DNA of 64,000 bases from Nitrospirota bacterium (GCA_040755395.1 JBFMAX010000008.1:1-64000), one strand, 5' to 3'; numbered from the stretch's first letter, positions 33,821-43,078 are shown. Notes: generated by a model not told the origin, from the sequence alone. Made by a program: numbers and translations.

Positions 33821-36418
33821 TCAGCTAATCGACCCCAATTCCAATTTCGCCTGCCATCGCCGCAACATCGTCGCTCGCAACACGCGATGCTCGGGCTTGG
33901 CCAACTGCGGATCCTGCTTGAGCAACGCAAAGGCTTCCTCTCTCGCCCGCTGCAGCAGGTCCGCGTCGCGGATCAAGCTTGCCGCCCGAAACTCCGGCGC
34001 GCCCCACTGTCGCACGCCGAAAAATTCCCCGGGACCGCGAATCTTCAGATCTTCCTCTGCAATGACGAACCCATCGTTGGACTTCACCAACGCTTCCAGG
34101 CGACGCCGCGCCTCCGAAGAGGGGGCGGCAGGACGACCTGACGTGATGAGGAGGCAATACGCCTGCTGCCCCCCGCGCCCGACCCGCCCGCGCAACTGGT
34201 GCAACTGCGCCAGCCCGAACCGCTCCGCATGCTCGATCACCATCACCGTGGCGTTCGGCACATCCACACCCACTTCAATGACAGTCGTCGCCACCAGGAT
34301 GTGAAGTTCGCCGGCCTTGAAGGCCGCCATCGTTCGCTCTTTTTCATCCGTGCTCAGACGTCCGTGCAACAGCCCGATGCGGGCGTCGCGGAATTCTCCC
34401 GCTTGCAGCCGTTCCATCCCTTGAATGGCCGCCTGGAGATCGCTTTTCTCCGACTCTTCGACCAGCGGATACACAATGTACGCTTGGCGACCGGCCTTGA
34501 GTTCGTCGCGAAGAATCTGATACGCGCGCCGCCGCTGCGACTCTGTAAACAGCCAGGTACGGATCGGCTTGCGGCCGGGCGGCAGGGCATCAATGACCGA
34601 CACGTCGAGATCGCCGTACACGGTCATGGCGAGGGTCCGGGGGATCGGCGTCGCGGTGAGCACCAACACATCGGGATGATAGCCCTTGTCCAGCAAGGTC
34701 TTCCGTTGCAGGACGCCGAACTTGTGCTGCTCGTCGATGACCGCCAGGCCCAGGTTCGCGAACCGGACCTCTTTCTGGATCAACGCGTGCGTGCCGATGA
34801 CGACCTGGGCTTCGCCGGAGGCGATCTGTTGCAACGCCGCCGTCCGCGCCTTGGTCCGCCCCCCGCTCTTCAGCAGCACCGGTGTCAAACCCAGTTCCCG
34901 GAGCAACCCGCGCAGAGTGAGATAATGCTGCTCGGCCAGAATTTCCGTCGGGGCCATCAACGCCGCCTGATAGCCTGAGCCGCAGGCCGTGACCAGCGCG
35001 TGCAACGCCACGACGGTCTTCCCACACCCGACGTCGCCCTGAATGAGCCGGTTCATCGGACGCGGCGACGCCATATCCCGCCGGATGTCGGCGATCACCC
35101 GCTCCTGCGCCGCGGTGAGGGTGAAGGGAAGCACGGTGCGAAGGCGGCCGAGCAGCGGCGTCCTGACGTCGAACCGAATACCCTTGACCTCTTCCTTCAC
35201 CGATCGTTGACGGCTTCCGAGCGCCAACTGGAGCACAAACAGTTCTTCGAACGCCAATCGCCGATGCGCCGGCGTCGTCCCGCGCTCCAAAGCCTCGAGA
35301 TCGGTCCCGGGACGGGGAAAATGAACCTCCTGGATCGCCGCCGCCATACGAGGAAGCTTGAGTCGGAGGCGAACGGGCTCCGGGAGGATGTCCGGCATCG
35401 CCGCCGCATGCTGGTCCAGCAGCGACTTGACGAGCACCCGCATGTGCCGCGACGTCCAGCCCTTGGTTTCATGATAGATCGGCACGATCCGGCCGACATG
35501 CAGCGGAGCGTCACCCTCCTCCAGCAATTCGTATTGATCGACGTCCAGCCGCAGGTCGGCCCAGGATTTCCGGCCGACCTGGACCCGCCCGGCCATCATC
35601 ACGCGGACGCCGGGCGCGAGCAGTTCTTCCAAATATGCCTGATTGAAGAAAATAGCGTGGAGTCGGCCGGTCGAGTCGGCGAACGTCACATCGAGCACGC
35701 TCATCCGGCGGTGCGGAATGCGCTTCAGCGAACGAGCCGTGACCGTTCCGCAGACGGTCGCCCGCAGACCGGGGCGGAGCCGTTCGATCGGCGTGATCAC
35801 GGATCGGTCTTCATACCGCCACGGCAGGAACCACAGGGCTTCCTCCACGGTTTTGACGCCGAGCCGTTCCAAAGCCGTGGTCCGTTTGGGCCCAACGCCT
35901 TTGGCGAACCGGATGGGCAGATTCCACAACTCGATCGCGGCCGAAGAGCCGGAGGGGGTCAAAGCCCCTTCCGGGTACCCGGTGCGCTTCCTGGTGCAAC
36001 GGGTGAGGTTCGCGTGGGGTCTGGCTCCCTCGCGTGACGCGCGCGTCTCGCCTTCCATGCGAGTGCTTGTCTCCCTGGCCTCGCGCCGCTCGCCCATTGC
36101 CTCCGCCTTCGCAAGCCGCTCGATGATCGCTCGCGCCTGTTCCACGCGACGCTTCTGTTCGGCCGGAGACAACCCCGCATGGAAATCGGCGAACAACTGG
36201 CGAAGCACTAGCAACTCTCCTTCCACCTGTGGCGAGTAAACCGCTTCGGCCAGGGCCTGCACCACCTGAGCCGAGACGAACTGGCCGAGATTTTTCACCG
36301 TGGCCAAATGGGCGTAAGCATCCCGACTCGCGAACTCGATGGGGCGGGCGAGGCGATGCACGATGTCCCGAAGGCGATCGGTTTGGTTGGCGCCGGTAGC
36401 GGCCGGAGAGGCGGGCAT
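33821..36418 (-). CDS. recG: ATP-dependent DNA helicase RecG
   Basis: 865 residues, longer than the usual 690. RecG reverses stalled replication forks. It has the wedge/OB domain (RATVCGTVTARSLKRIPHRR), Walker A GDVGCGKTVVAL, the DEQH box (AVIDEQHKFG), VLTATPIPRTL, ATTVIEVGVDVPNATVM and the final QLRGRVGRGGQQAYCLL. The N-terminal 165 residues are extra: a helical domain (1-112) and then a Arg/Thr/Glu-rich linker at about 113-158 that is partly encoded by a palindromic repeat (35955-36020). The core is complete, so the enzyme is probably active. Confidence 0.94.
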   Translation of the reverse strand: MPASPAATGANQTDRLRDIVHRLARPIEFASRDAYAHLATVKNLGQFVSAQVVQALAEAVYSPQVEGELLVLRQLFADFHAGLSPAEQKRRVEQARAIIERLAKAEAMGERREARETSTRMEGETRASREGARPHANLTRCTRKRTGYPEGALTPSGSSAAIELWNLPIRFAKGVGPKRTTALERLGVKTVEEALWFLPWRYEDRSVITPIERLRPGLRATVCGTVTARSLKRIPHRRMSVLDVTFADSTGRLHAIFFNQAYLEELLAPGVRVMMAGRVQVGRKSWADLRLDVDQYELLEEGDAPLHVGRIVPIYHETKGWTSRHMRVLVKSLLDQHAAAMPDILPEPVRLRLKLPRMAAAIQEVHFPRPGTDLEALERGTTPAHRRLAFEELFVLQLALGSRQRSVKEEVKGIRFDVRTPLLGRLRTVLPFTLTAAQERVIADIRRDMASPRPMNRLIQGDVGCGKTVVALHALVTACGSGYQAALMAPTEILAEQHYLTLRGLLRELGLTPVLLKSGGRTKARTAALQQIASGEAQVVIGTHALIQKEVRFANLGLAVIDEQHKFGVLQRKTLLDKGYHPDVLVLTATPIPRTLAMTVYGDLDVSVIDALPPGRKPIRTWLFTESQRRRAYQILRDELKAGRQAYIVYPLVEESEKSDLQAAIQGMERLQAGEFRDARIGLLHGRLSTDEKERTMAAFKAGELHILVATTVIEVGVDVPNATVMVIEHAERFGLAQLHQLRGRVGRGGQQAYCLLITSGRPAAPSSEARRRLEALVKSNDGFVIAEEDLKIRGPGEFFGVRQWGAPEFRAASLIRDADLLQRAREEAFALLKQDPQLAKPEHRVLRATMLRRWQAKLELGSIS
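35955..36020. repeat. GGGTACCC-type palindromic repeat inside recG
   Basis: The plus strand reads CCGGGTACCCGGTGCGCTTC then CTGGTGCAACGGGTGAGG. It matches the reverse complement of part of element A (32130-32190, with GGGTACCCGTTGC and GTTGCAACGGGTGAAG). It encodes part of the extra linker of RecG in frame. Confidence 0.55.
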
Positions 36419-36631
36419 GAATCAGGGCATCCCTTACCCCGCGCGACGACCGCTGACTACCGAGGACGGAAATCAGCGGCGACGGCATTGCAGGTGCGCG
36501 AAGTCGTCAGATGGTAGCACAGGCCCCGGAGCGGCACAACGACGGGCAGGCTGCCTTTCAGCGTGAATTCCATACAGTCTTCATGAGCCTTGGGTTCCCC
36601 TACGCAGGATGACAATCATGGCTGGGCGAGA

Positions 36632-36702
36632 GGCGGGGGGCTCGGGGCAAGGGGGAAGAGACTCCGACCTCTAGCCTCGGGCCTCTAGCCTCGCGCCCAT
36701 TT
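36632..36702. repeat. word-repeat hairpin 4 (word like GCCTCTAGCCTCG)
   Basis: The left arm GGCGAGAGGCGGGGGGCTCG pairs imperfectly with the right arm CTAGCCTCGGGCCTCTAGCC and CTCGCGCCC. It lies in the 345-bp spacer between the divergent recG and TPR/peptidase genes, which otherwise holds nothing I can name. Confidence 0.6.
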
Positions 36703-36763
36703 TTAGAACAATATTTGGAGCGGCTGATCGGCAATGGTACACTTCCCGTCAATAGGGAATACC

Positions 36764-38203
36764 ATGTATCGGCGCAACATCGCCCATATTCTCGGACCGT
36801 TCGCCTTTCTGTTGGCGCTCTTCGTCGGATATCACGCCTGGTTCAAGCCGACCTTCCGACCGCCGCCTCCGCCGCCTCAACCCAAGACGGAACCGACCAA
36901 GGCGCCGGCGCCCCGACCGACCGAACCGGCTCCGGAGACCGTGTCTCACGCGGAAAGCCCGCAGGCCCGCCTGATGGATCCCGGCCATATCCCGGACTCG
37001 CAGTTCGCCGCGACGCTCAAGAACATTCATGAGGAACTGGAAAAAGCCAATTACGCCGACGCGGAGGCCAAGCTTGCCGACCTTCCCCCCAAGGCGCTGG
37101 CCCAGCCGCAGCTTCGCCGGTACGCCGCCGTCCTGTGGAACAATCTGGGCGTCCAGCAAGAGAAGACGGGCGGCACCGAGGCGTCGGTCAAGGCGTTCAA
37201 GACCGCGGTGTCGTTAGACCCCGCCAACCCGGTGGCCCATCTCAATCTCGCTCACGCGTATTGGGAGCTGCGCGATCCCGCGCTCACACCGGAATTCCTG
37301 GAAACCGTGATCCGCCTAGCGCCTGCCGAACCGTTCCCTCACCTCGCGATGGCCGATCTGCTGCAGGAACGGGACGACTTGGCGGCGGCGGCCCGACATC
37401 TGGAACAAGCCGCCGATCGCGCCGGGCAAGATCCCGCGCTGCGCTCCTACCTGCAGACCGTTGCCGCCAAGGTCAAGCGCACGGAGAAGACCGAACACCA
37501 GATGACCGCCCGCGGCAGCACCCATTTCACGGTGAAGTTCGACGGCGGGGATGACCAGACGACCTGGGTCAGTGTGCTTGAGATTCTGGAAGAGGCCTAT
37601 CGAGACATCGGGCAGAAGTTCGGCTATTTCCCCGCGAAACCGATCATCGTCGTGCTGCATACGAAAGACAACTTCCTGAGCGTGACCGGCAGCCCGATGT
37701 GGGCCGACGGGTTGTTCGATCCGGTCCTGGGGCGCATCCAGATCCCGACCCAAGGCGCCTTGACCGATCAAGTCTGGTTGACCCGCGTGTTGCGCCATGA
37801 ATTCGTGCACGCGCTGCTGCATGAACGCATGGGCCTCGAAGCCGCGGCCCTTCCCACCTGGTTGAACGAGGGGCTGGCGATGCAATTGGCGGGCGATCCC
37901 TGGCCTGATCTGGATCAGATCATCCAGGGCGAAGTGAAACTCTTGCCCCTGACCGCGCTGGAAGGAAGTTGGGGCGGGTTGTCAACGGAGACTGCGGCGG
38001 TGGCCTACTTTGAAGCCAACTCCGCCGTGCGTTACCTCATTGACCGCTTCGGCATGCATCGGATCGGAGAGATGCTCGCCATGCTCAAGGCAAGACACAC
38101 GCTGGCGGCTGCGATGCAAGACAAGCTGTTTCTCTCTTATGACCAATTCCAGCGCCAGTGGGCGGACCAGTTCCACGCGAAGCCGAAAACCGGCAGGACA
38201 TAG
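36764..38203 (+). CDS. TPR-containing membrane-anchored metallopeptidase (MA clan, gluzincin-like)
   Basis: 479 residues from the ATG at 36764 after AGGGAATA. A single N-terminal membrane helix (ILGPFAFLLALFVGYHAWF) and a Pro-rich linker (37-60) lead to TPR repeats at about 85-230 and then a peptidase-like domain with the zinc motif HEFVH and the downstream ligand Glu in WLNEGLAMQL. This is the DUF1570/peptidase MA-like pattern. It likely faces the periplasm. The 3-prime end overlaps the convergent gene by about 120 bp. Confidence 0.82.
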   Translation: MYRRNIAHILGPFAFLLALFVGYHAWFKPTFRPPPPPPQPKTEPTKAPAPRPTEPAPETVSHAESPQARLMDPGHIPDSQFAATLKNIHEELEKANYADAEAKLADLPPKALAQPQLRRYAAVLWNNLGVQQEKTGGTEASVKAFKTAVSLDPANPVAHLNLAHAYWELRDPALTPEFLETVIRLAPAEPFPHLAMADLLQERDDLAAAARHLEQAADRAGQDPALRSYLQTVAAKVKRTEKTEHQMTARGSTHFTVKFDGGDDQTTWVSVLEILEEAYRDIGQKFGYFPAKPIIVVLHTKDNFLSVTGSPMWADGLFDPVLGRIQIPTQGALTDQVWLTRVLRHEFVHALLHERMGLEAAALPTWLNEGLAMQLAGDPWPDLDQIIQGEVKLLPLTALEGSWGGLSTETAAVAYFEANSAVRYLIDRFGMHRIGEMLAMLKARHTLAAAMQDKLFLSYDQFQRQWADQFHAKPKTGRT

Positions 38204-39032
38204 ATCCGGCGTTCCTCCAGACCACGAGGGTGGCTGTCGCCTTCCGCTGCCGCCCCGGCCACAAGGGCAACACGCTGGCGCGCTCCTCTTCTTCCGGCGC
38301 TGCTTCTCGCTCCAAAGACTCGAAGGTGTCCACCCATAACAGGATTTCGCTTGTCCGGTCGTACGCGCTCACCATGAATTCAAACTCATGGCCGAGGTTG
38401 CGGAACGCGGCCGTCGGGACCAGCCGATATCCTGTCGGCTTGCCGGCTCCGCGACCGCTTCCGGTGAGCGCGAATTGGTCCTGCCACACCATGCTTCCCG
38501 TGTTCGGATCGAGGGCTCGAACGAGGTAATAGGGCTGGACGGCGGCGCCGCTCTGGTTCGCAGTCCGTTTGAGCGCGACCGTGGGCCGGACCAGCCTCGC
38601 GATGGGCCTGGCTGTTTCTCCTTCGCCGCCGGTCGTCAGATTCAATTGGCCTTCCCACAGAAAGCTTCCGGTCTGAGCATCATAGACCCGCAGAAGGAAT
38701 TTCGAGAGACCTTCTCCGCTTATAGAGCCCCCGCCGCCGATCCCGCCCGCGAAGATCCGTCCGGTCGTCTGGCCGGATGTCGGGGCTCCGTCCTCGATCA
38801 CCGCCAAGTCGAAAGACTCTTCCGAGAGCACCTGGCCGGTCCGGGCGTCGTAGATCCTGATCACGATGATCGATTCCCCGCCGGCTTGAAAACCGAACCC
38901 CGCCGCAAGCACGGGGGTGTCGGCATGAAAGCCGCGCGGCTGCTCGCCGCCCCATCCCTGTCCTGCCCACATCAGCAGTCCTATTCCTGCAATCGGCCAT
39001 GCAGCCCGGACGTTGCGCAGCAAGTTCTTCAT
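38085..39032 (-). CDS. secreted protein of unknown function
   Basis: 315 residues from the ATG at 39032, followed by a signal peptide (AWPIAGIGLLMWAGQGWGG). The body holds repeated blocks of the form YDARTGQVLSEESFDL, YDAQTGSFLWEGQLNL and LDPNTGSMVWQDQFAL, like blades of a PQQ/WD-type propeller, but only four are visible. The last 60 residues overlap the convergent peptidase gene and read like non-native sequence (SMSCRFSASRGTGPPTG), so the true stop may have been lost or shifted. Confidence 0.65.
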   Translation of the reverse strand: MKNLLRNVRAAWPIAGIGLLMWAGQGWGGEQPRGFHADTPVLAAGFGFQAGGESIIVIRIYDARTGQVLSEESFDLAVIEDGAPTSGQTTGRIFAGGIGGGGSISGEGLSKFLLRVYDAQTGSFLWEGQLNLTTGGEGETARPIARLVRPTVALKRTANQSGAAVQPYYLVRALDPNTGSMVWQDQFALTGSGRGAGKPTGYRLVPTAAFRNLGHEFEFMVSAYDRTSEILLWVDTFESLEREAAPEEEERASVLPLWPGRQRKATATLVVWRNAGSMSCRFSASRGTGPPTGAGIGHKRETACLASQPPACVLP

Positions 39033-39173
39033 GTCACAAACTCCGTGGATGAGTGTTGATGGATTCTGGCTGTGCGGGCATCCGGAGTAAATTCTGCTTA
39101 GGACAGGCAAACCCCTCGAAAAGGGGGGAAAGCAGCATGGATGTTTTAGGGAGGGAGAGCAGGATCGCTGAGA

Positions 39174-39572
39174 TCAGCGTGGCGGATGGACTTCGCCGAA
39201 CCAGCGATACCGATTTCTGGCGACGATCCAATAAGCCAGATAAGCCAGGGGCTTGAGCAGCGGTACCCGCATCAAGGCCAGCATGAGACGGCCGCCTCGA
39301 AGGCCCGGCAAGAGAGGCAGGAATGCATCGAGCCCGCGGCGAAGCTGACCGTCGGACCCGACCAGGAACGCCATATCGGGACGGCCGGGACGGTACTCCG
39401 CCCCCAAATACCGCGCCGCTTCCTCGCTCTGATACGGAACGAACCGGACGGGGGATTGCTCTACGTTTCTATCGAGCCGTTCGATTCCCGCCTTGGCCGC
39501 CACGCACAGACGGCATTGACCGTCGTAAATCAGCACGCACGGCGATTCAGGCTGTGAGGGGTGCCGACGCAT
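39174..39572 (-). CDS. DCC family thiol-disulfide oxidoreductase-like protein (DUF393)
   Basis: 132 residues. It begins with the family hallmark CVLIYDGQCRLCVAAKAGIE (the Cys-x-x-Cys pair) and continues with RFVPYQSEEAARYLG and LMLALMRVPLLKPLAYLAYW, the C-terminal hydrophobic part. DCC proteins are predicted thioredoxin-like oxidoreductases of unknown partner. No operon partner is evident. Confidence 0.85.
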   Translation of the reverse strand: MRRHPSQPESPCVLIYDGQCRLCVAAKAGIERLDRNVEQSPVRFVPYQSEEAARYLGAEYRPGRPDMAFLVGSDGQLRRGLDAFLPLLPGLRGGRLMLALMRVPLLKPLAYLAYWIVARNRYRWFGEVHPPR

Positions 39573-39679
39573 AAAGCAAAACAGCGTTCTGATTGAACCC
39601 GACCGACCCTAACACTGGGCCGGTGCTCCTGCAAGCCCCGGCTTGCCGACCTTAGCCATCGGCGTTATAGTCCCGACCC

Positions 39680-40102
39680 ATGGATCATCATCGGCTCATG
39701 CTGGGGCTGCTCGTCGCGTTGATGAGTCTGGCCGTTCTGTCGCGCGTTGCGCATCCAATCGCCGCGCTTTCGCTCACCGCGCAGGTGGTCTGGAACGGAT
39801 TTCTGTTCGGCGTTCCGATTGTGCTGGGAGGGTTTCTGCTGGCGAAGGCCAGGTGGGCTTTGATGGTCGGAGTCATGTATGGAACGGTCGGGCTTGCGCT
39901 GGACATTTCGACGTTGGTCCAGGAGGTGACCAGACCGGAAACCCGGACCTCGGTCCTCGCGCTCAGCGGATCGACCGGCCTGTTGAATTTCCTCTTGATT
40001 GCGCTGGGCGGGCGCGGGTTTCTCGACGTGCAACCGGACGTGAGGCCTCCAGCAGGCCGCCCTCCCAATCTTCGGCCCCCTTCTTCATCCTCACACGTCT
40101 GA
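39680..40102 (+). CDS. small integral membrane protein
   Basis: 140 residues with four predicted membrane helices (LMLGLLVALMSLAVLSRVA, VVWNGFLFGVPIVLGGFLLA, ALMVGVMYGTVGLALDI, STGLLNFLLIALGGRGF) and a Pro-rich tail. The tail overlaps the 3-prime end of the convergent methyltransferase gene by 140 bp. No family recognised. The hydrophobic pattern makes it a likely real gene. Confidence 0.6.
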   Translation: MDHHRLMLGLLVALMSLAVLSRVAHPIAALSLTAQVVWNGFLFGVPIVLGGFLLAKARWALMVGVMYGTVGLALDISTLVQEVTRPETRTSVLALSGSTGLLNFLLIALGGRGFLDVQPDVRPPAGRPPNLRPPSSSSHV

Positions 40103-41033
40103 TCCGCCCGTATCCGGCTTCCCGCAACCACCGGCTCGTCTCCGCGATCGAATAGGTGTTGCCTCTTTCGGTGAACAGCAACATGGTCACGGCGAAGAGA
40201 CTCGCCTCCACCGGATACAACCCTTCGCGGTCCAGCAGGAACGCATCCTGGATCAGGAGACGGCCTCCCGGCGCGAGCGCCGGGAGGAGGCGTCGAAAGA
40301 GACCACGATTCTCCTCCGGCGAGTAAATGTGCAGAACATTGGAGTACCAGATGACGTCGTATCGGCCGGGCACAGGCTTGCGCATGAAGTCCAGGGGGAG
40401 ATAGGAGAGCCGGTCGCCCGCCTTGTGGGTGGCCGCGATTTCCCGCGCAACGCCCAACGCCGGCGCCCGGTCGCAGACCGTCGCGCGCAACCGCGGATTG
40501 CGGGCCAGAAAGGCCAAGGCATAGGTGCCCGGCCCGCCGCCGAGATCCAACAGCGTCCGGGCGTTCCGAAGATCGACCTGCGCAGCGACCTTCGGCGCAA
40601 TCGCCGTCGATCGATGGTGCATGGCCCACGTGAATCGGCGGCGATATGCCGGTTCATCCGGGTCCTGCCGGTCCACCGGTTTTCCGCGCTTCACACAGGC
40701 GGTGAGTTGCGACCAATCGTTCCACTGATCCCGCAGAAGCTCGAGATAGGCGCCCCGATAGTGCGGGCTCTTCGCGTTGAGGGCGTCGGCGGCCGCCGGG
40801 CCGTTCCGATAAAGCCCGTTCCGCTTGCGAAGCAGACCTGCGGCGGCCAGATTGCGGCAGAGAATGTCCATCCCTCGCGGACTGGCGCGCAGCTTTTTTG
40901 ACAGCTCCGCGATCGTCCAAGCGCGTGAGCCGACGACGGTGAAGAGATCGAGGTCGAGCGCGGTGAGGATGATGCGCGGCACGCGGTAGGCGAACACCGC
41001 GTCGCGGAATTCTTCAAAGGAACGGATGAGCAC
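39963..41033 (-). CDS. O-methyltransferase with winged-helix dimerisation domain
   Basis: 356 residues. The N-terminal winged-helix domain (AWTIAELSKKLRASPRGMDI, LCRNLAAAGLLRK) precedes a class I SAM domain with motif I LLDLGGGPGTYALAF and motif LLPALAPGGRLLIQD. This is the layout of hydroxyneurosporene/CrtF-like and small-molecule O-methyltransferases. Substrate unknown. The last 35 residues are Arg-rich and overlap the convergent membrane protein gene, suggesting read-through past an older stop. The start is GTG. Confidence 0.83.
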   Translation of the reverse strand: MLIRSFEEFRDAVFAYRVPRIILTALDLDLFTVVGSRAWTIAELSKKLRASPRGMDILCRNLAAAGLLRKRNGLYRNGPAAADALNAKSPHYRGAYLELLRDQWNDWSQLTACVKRGKPVDRQDPDEPAYRRRFTWAMHHRSTAIAPKVAAQVDLRNARTLLDLGGGPGTYALAFLARNPRLRATVCDRAPALGVAREIAATHKAGDRLSYLPLDFMRKPVPGRYDVIWYSNVLHIYSPEENRGLFRRLLPALAPGGRLLIQDAFLLDREGLYPVEASLFAVTMLLFTERGNTYSIAETSRWLREAGYGRIRRVRMKKGAEDWEGGLLEASRPVARRETRARPAQSRGNSTGRSIR

Positions 41034-41098
41034 GTGATGAACGCTGAAAGAGAATCAGGCGGCGGACCGGCGCGCCGGCGTGGTCCGGCGCGTCACGC

Positions 41099-41533
41099 TC
41101 ACGCGAATTGTTGCTGGCACCACAGGACCATCTCTTTGAGTTCTTCCGGCTTCTCGAAATCGACCATTTTGTGGAACGTGACGGCCACGTATTGGTTCGT
41201 CATCTCGGTTTCCTCTTCGAACCCGGCTTGGAGGAGAAACGGGCGGCACTTGGCGACGGCGGGCTGGAGATAGTATTTCGCCTGCTTGGCCAACTCATCC
41301 GTCCCCAGATCTTCCGTCGTGCCGCCGGACATCAGGCTTTGGATGTCCTCCATCGCCAGGCCGTTCTGGCAGATCAACCGCCCGTCGGGCGTCACCTCCA
41401 ACATCCACCCTTCGCTGCCCAGGTCCAGAGCCAGCGCTCCGCCCGGCTCCAATTCGTAAAACTCTGGCGCAATCCGGCACAGCAACGATCGGACGTGTTC
41501 CCACGACGGAGCGGAAGACGACGCCCCGTTCAT
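41099..41533 (-). CDS. conserved hypothetical protein
   Basis: 144 residues, cytosolic, unassigned. It contains a Trp-bearing strand block (ALALDLGSEGWMLEVTPDG) and an acidic C-terminal half (FEEETEMTNQYVAVTFHKMV). It overlaps the TPR gene upstream by 4 bp, so it is translationally coupled to it and probably works with it. Confidence 0.65.
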   Translation of the reverse strand: MNGASSSAPSWEHVRSLLCRIAPEFYELEPGGALALDLGSEGWMLEVTPDGRLICQNGLAMEDIQSLMSGGTTEDLGTDELAKQAKYYLQPAVAKCRPFLLQAGFEEETEMTNQYVAVTFHKMVDFEKPEELKEMVLWCQQQFA

Positions 41534-42357
41534 CTGCGGCTCTCTCGCGGCTGGGGTTGTTGTCGGGCTTCGACGGCAAGGCGGGCGCGGATGGTCGCCA
41601 GGCGTGTCTCATTCTCCTCGAGTTTCGGCAAGCGGTACTTCCGATCCATGTGGACAACCTGCTCCAGCAGGTCGGCGGCTTCCTGCAGCCGACCTAACTC
41701 TTCGTAACACTGCGCCAGCACATAGCGGGCGACGCCGGTCCGTAGTTCGTCCTTGGCCCGCTCGGCGATGGCCTGGCTTGTCTGGCAGCAGGCGATGGCC
41801 TCGTCGTAGCGCTTCTGGAGCAGATAAGTCCGCCCCATCATGCGCCACGCGTCGGCGACTCCGCCCTGATCGCCCAAACGCCGCATCAGGACCAGCGATT
41901 GCTCATAGTAGCGGATCGCTTCTTCAAACTGTCCCGTCTCCCTGGCCACCAGCCCGAGGTCTGAGAACAACACGGCCTTGCCGGCCTCGTCGTGTGCGCG
42001 CGTCATGATGTCCAGGGCCTCGAGGTAGTAGGCGCGAGCCCGGTCCCATTCCCCCGCGTCCGCGCGCAGGTTCCCGAGATTGGCCAGCGTCGTCCCGATG
42101 CCCCGTTCGTCGCCGAGAATCTTTTGCAGTTCGAGCACTTCCTGATAGTAGGCCTGCGCCGCTTCGCGCCGCCCACTGACCGCGCAGATGTTGCCGAGAT
42201 TGCCGAGCGTCGCCACCAGCGAGCGACGGTCGCCGGTCAGGCGGTCGCACTCCAACGCTTTCGCGTAACAGAGATAGGCTTCGGTGTAATGACCGCGCGC
42301 GAAATGCTCGTTGCCCTGGCGGTTCAGTTCTTCGGACAGCCCGTTGCGCATGACCAT
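41530..42357 (-). CDS. tetratricopeptide repeat protein
   Basis: 275 residues from the ATG at 42357. It has at least five TPR units of the type AxAYYQEVLELQKILGDERG and RARAYYLEALDIMTRAHDEA with the related AIRYYEQSLVLMRRLGDQGG. There is no signal peptide, so it should be a cytosolic scaffold. It follows the metallo-beta-lactamase-like gene by 4 bp and is coupled to the hypothetical gene downstream (4-bp overlap): a three-gene unit. Confidence 0.82.
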   Translation of the reverse strand: MVMRNGLSEELNRQGNEHFARGHYTEAYLCYAKALECDRLTGDRRSLVATLGNLGNICAVSGRREAAQAYYQEVLELQKILGDERGIGTTLANLGNLRADAGEWDRARAYYLEALDIMTRAHDEAGKAVLFSDLGLVARETGQFEEAIRYYEQSLVLMRRLGDQGGVADAWRMMGRTYLLQKRYDEAIACCQTSQAIAERAKDELRTGVARYVLAQCYEELGRLQEAADLLEQVVHMDRKYRLPKLEENETRLATIRARLAVEARQQPQPRESRR

Positions 42358-42361
42358 GGAG

Positions 42362-42958
42362 TCAACTCTGGACAACACGCTCGACGGCCTGTTTGGCCCC
42401 GCTGAGGATGGAGACGCCGTCCCCGACCAGGATCGCGTCGAAATTGTATTTCAGCAAGCGGCGGAGCCCTTCCTTGGCTTTAGCGACATCGACATATTTC
42501 TCCGCCGGGAGCATACTGAGCGAGCCGGACGGTTTTCCGATCACCGCATCGCCCACAATGAGAATCCCCTTGCCTTGCTGGATAAAGAGCGCGCATTCTC
42601 CAGGCGATTTCTGATCCTGTAGATGGACGACCCAAATGCCGCCGGGAAGCAACTCTCCGTCCCTGAAGGTCTTGCTCGGTTTGAGCTGCATCTCCGGCGC
42701 ATCGACCTCCGGCACCTGCAGTTGGCACTTGAACTCGGCCTGATACGTCGCCGCCTCCCGCTCATGGTCCCGATTGGTGACAATGATGTAATCGATCGGC
42801 CCGCCGCGTTTGACCTGTTCCAGATCGTCCGGCGTCATGGGAGGCGGATCGACGAGGATCCGATGTTCGCCGACTGTCAGCAACAGCCCGTTGAAGTCAA
42901 GCTGCTTCTCCTGGGAGAACCAGGACCACTGCCAGATGCCGGGAAAGAGCTGCTTCAT
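42362..42958 (-). CDS. metallo-beta-lactamase-fold protein with altered metal motif
   Basis: 198 residues. The fold is suggested by FNGLLLTVGEHRILVDPPPM, IDYIIVTNRDHEREAATYQ, GECALFIQQGKGILIVGDAV and the final DAILVGDGVSIL. The usual HxHxDH is replaced by NRDHE, and GDA and GDG remain at later ligand positions, so the metal site is incomplete. It may be a non-catalytic member or a different hydrolase subgroup. First gene of a unit with the TPR protein. Confidence 0.7.
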   Translation of the reverse strand: MKQLFPGIWQWSWFSQEKQLDFNGLLLTVGEHRILVDPPPMTPDDLEQVKRGGPIDYIIVTNRDHEREAATYQAEFKCQLQVPEVDAPEMQLKPSKTFRDGELLPGGIWVVHLQDQKSPGECALFIQQGKGILIVGDAVIGKPSGSLSMLPAEKYVDVAKAKEGLRRLLKYNFDAILVGDGVSILSGAKQAVERVVQS

Positions 42959-42963
42959 GGGAG

Positions 42964-43076
42964 AACCGCGCGAATCGCGGGAAAGGCGCGAAGAGCGAGA
43001 ATCGCCGGCGACATCTCGTTGAATTCTCCCATTCTTCCGCTTCGCGCCTTTTCCGCCCGTCCCGCTCGCCGCGCCG
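42964..43076. repeat. word-repeat hairpin 5 (word like GGCGCGAAGAGCG)
   Basis: The left arm CGCGGGAAAGGCGCGAAGAG pairs with the right arm CCGCTTCGCGCCTTTTCCGC. It fills the whole gap between two genes. Confidence 0.6.
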
Positions 43077-43078
43077 TC

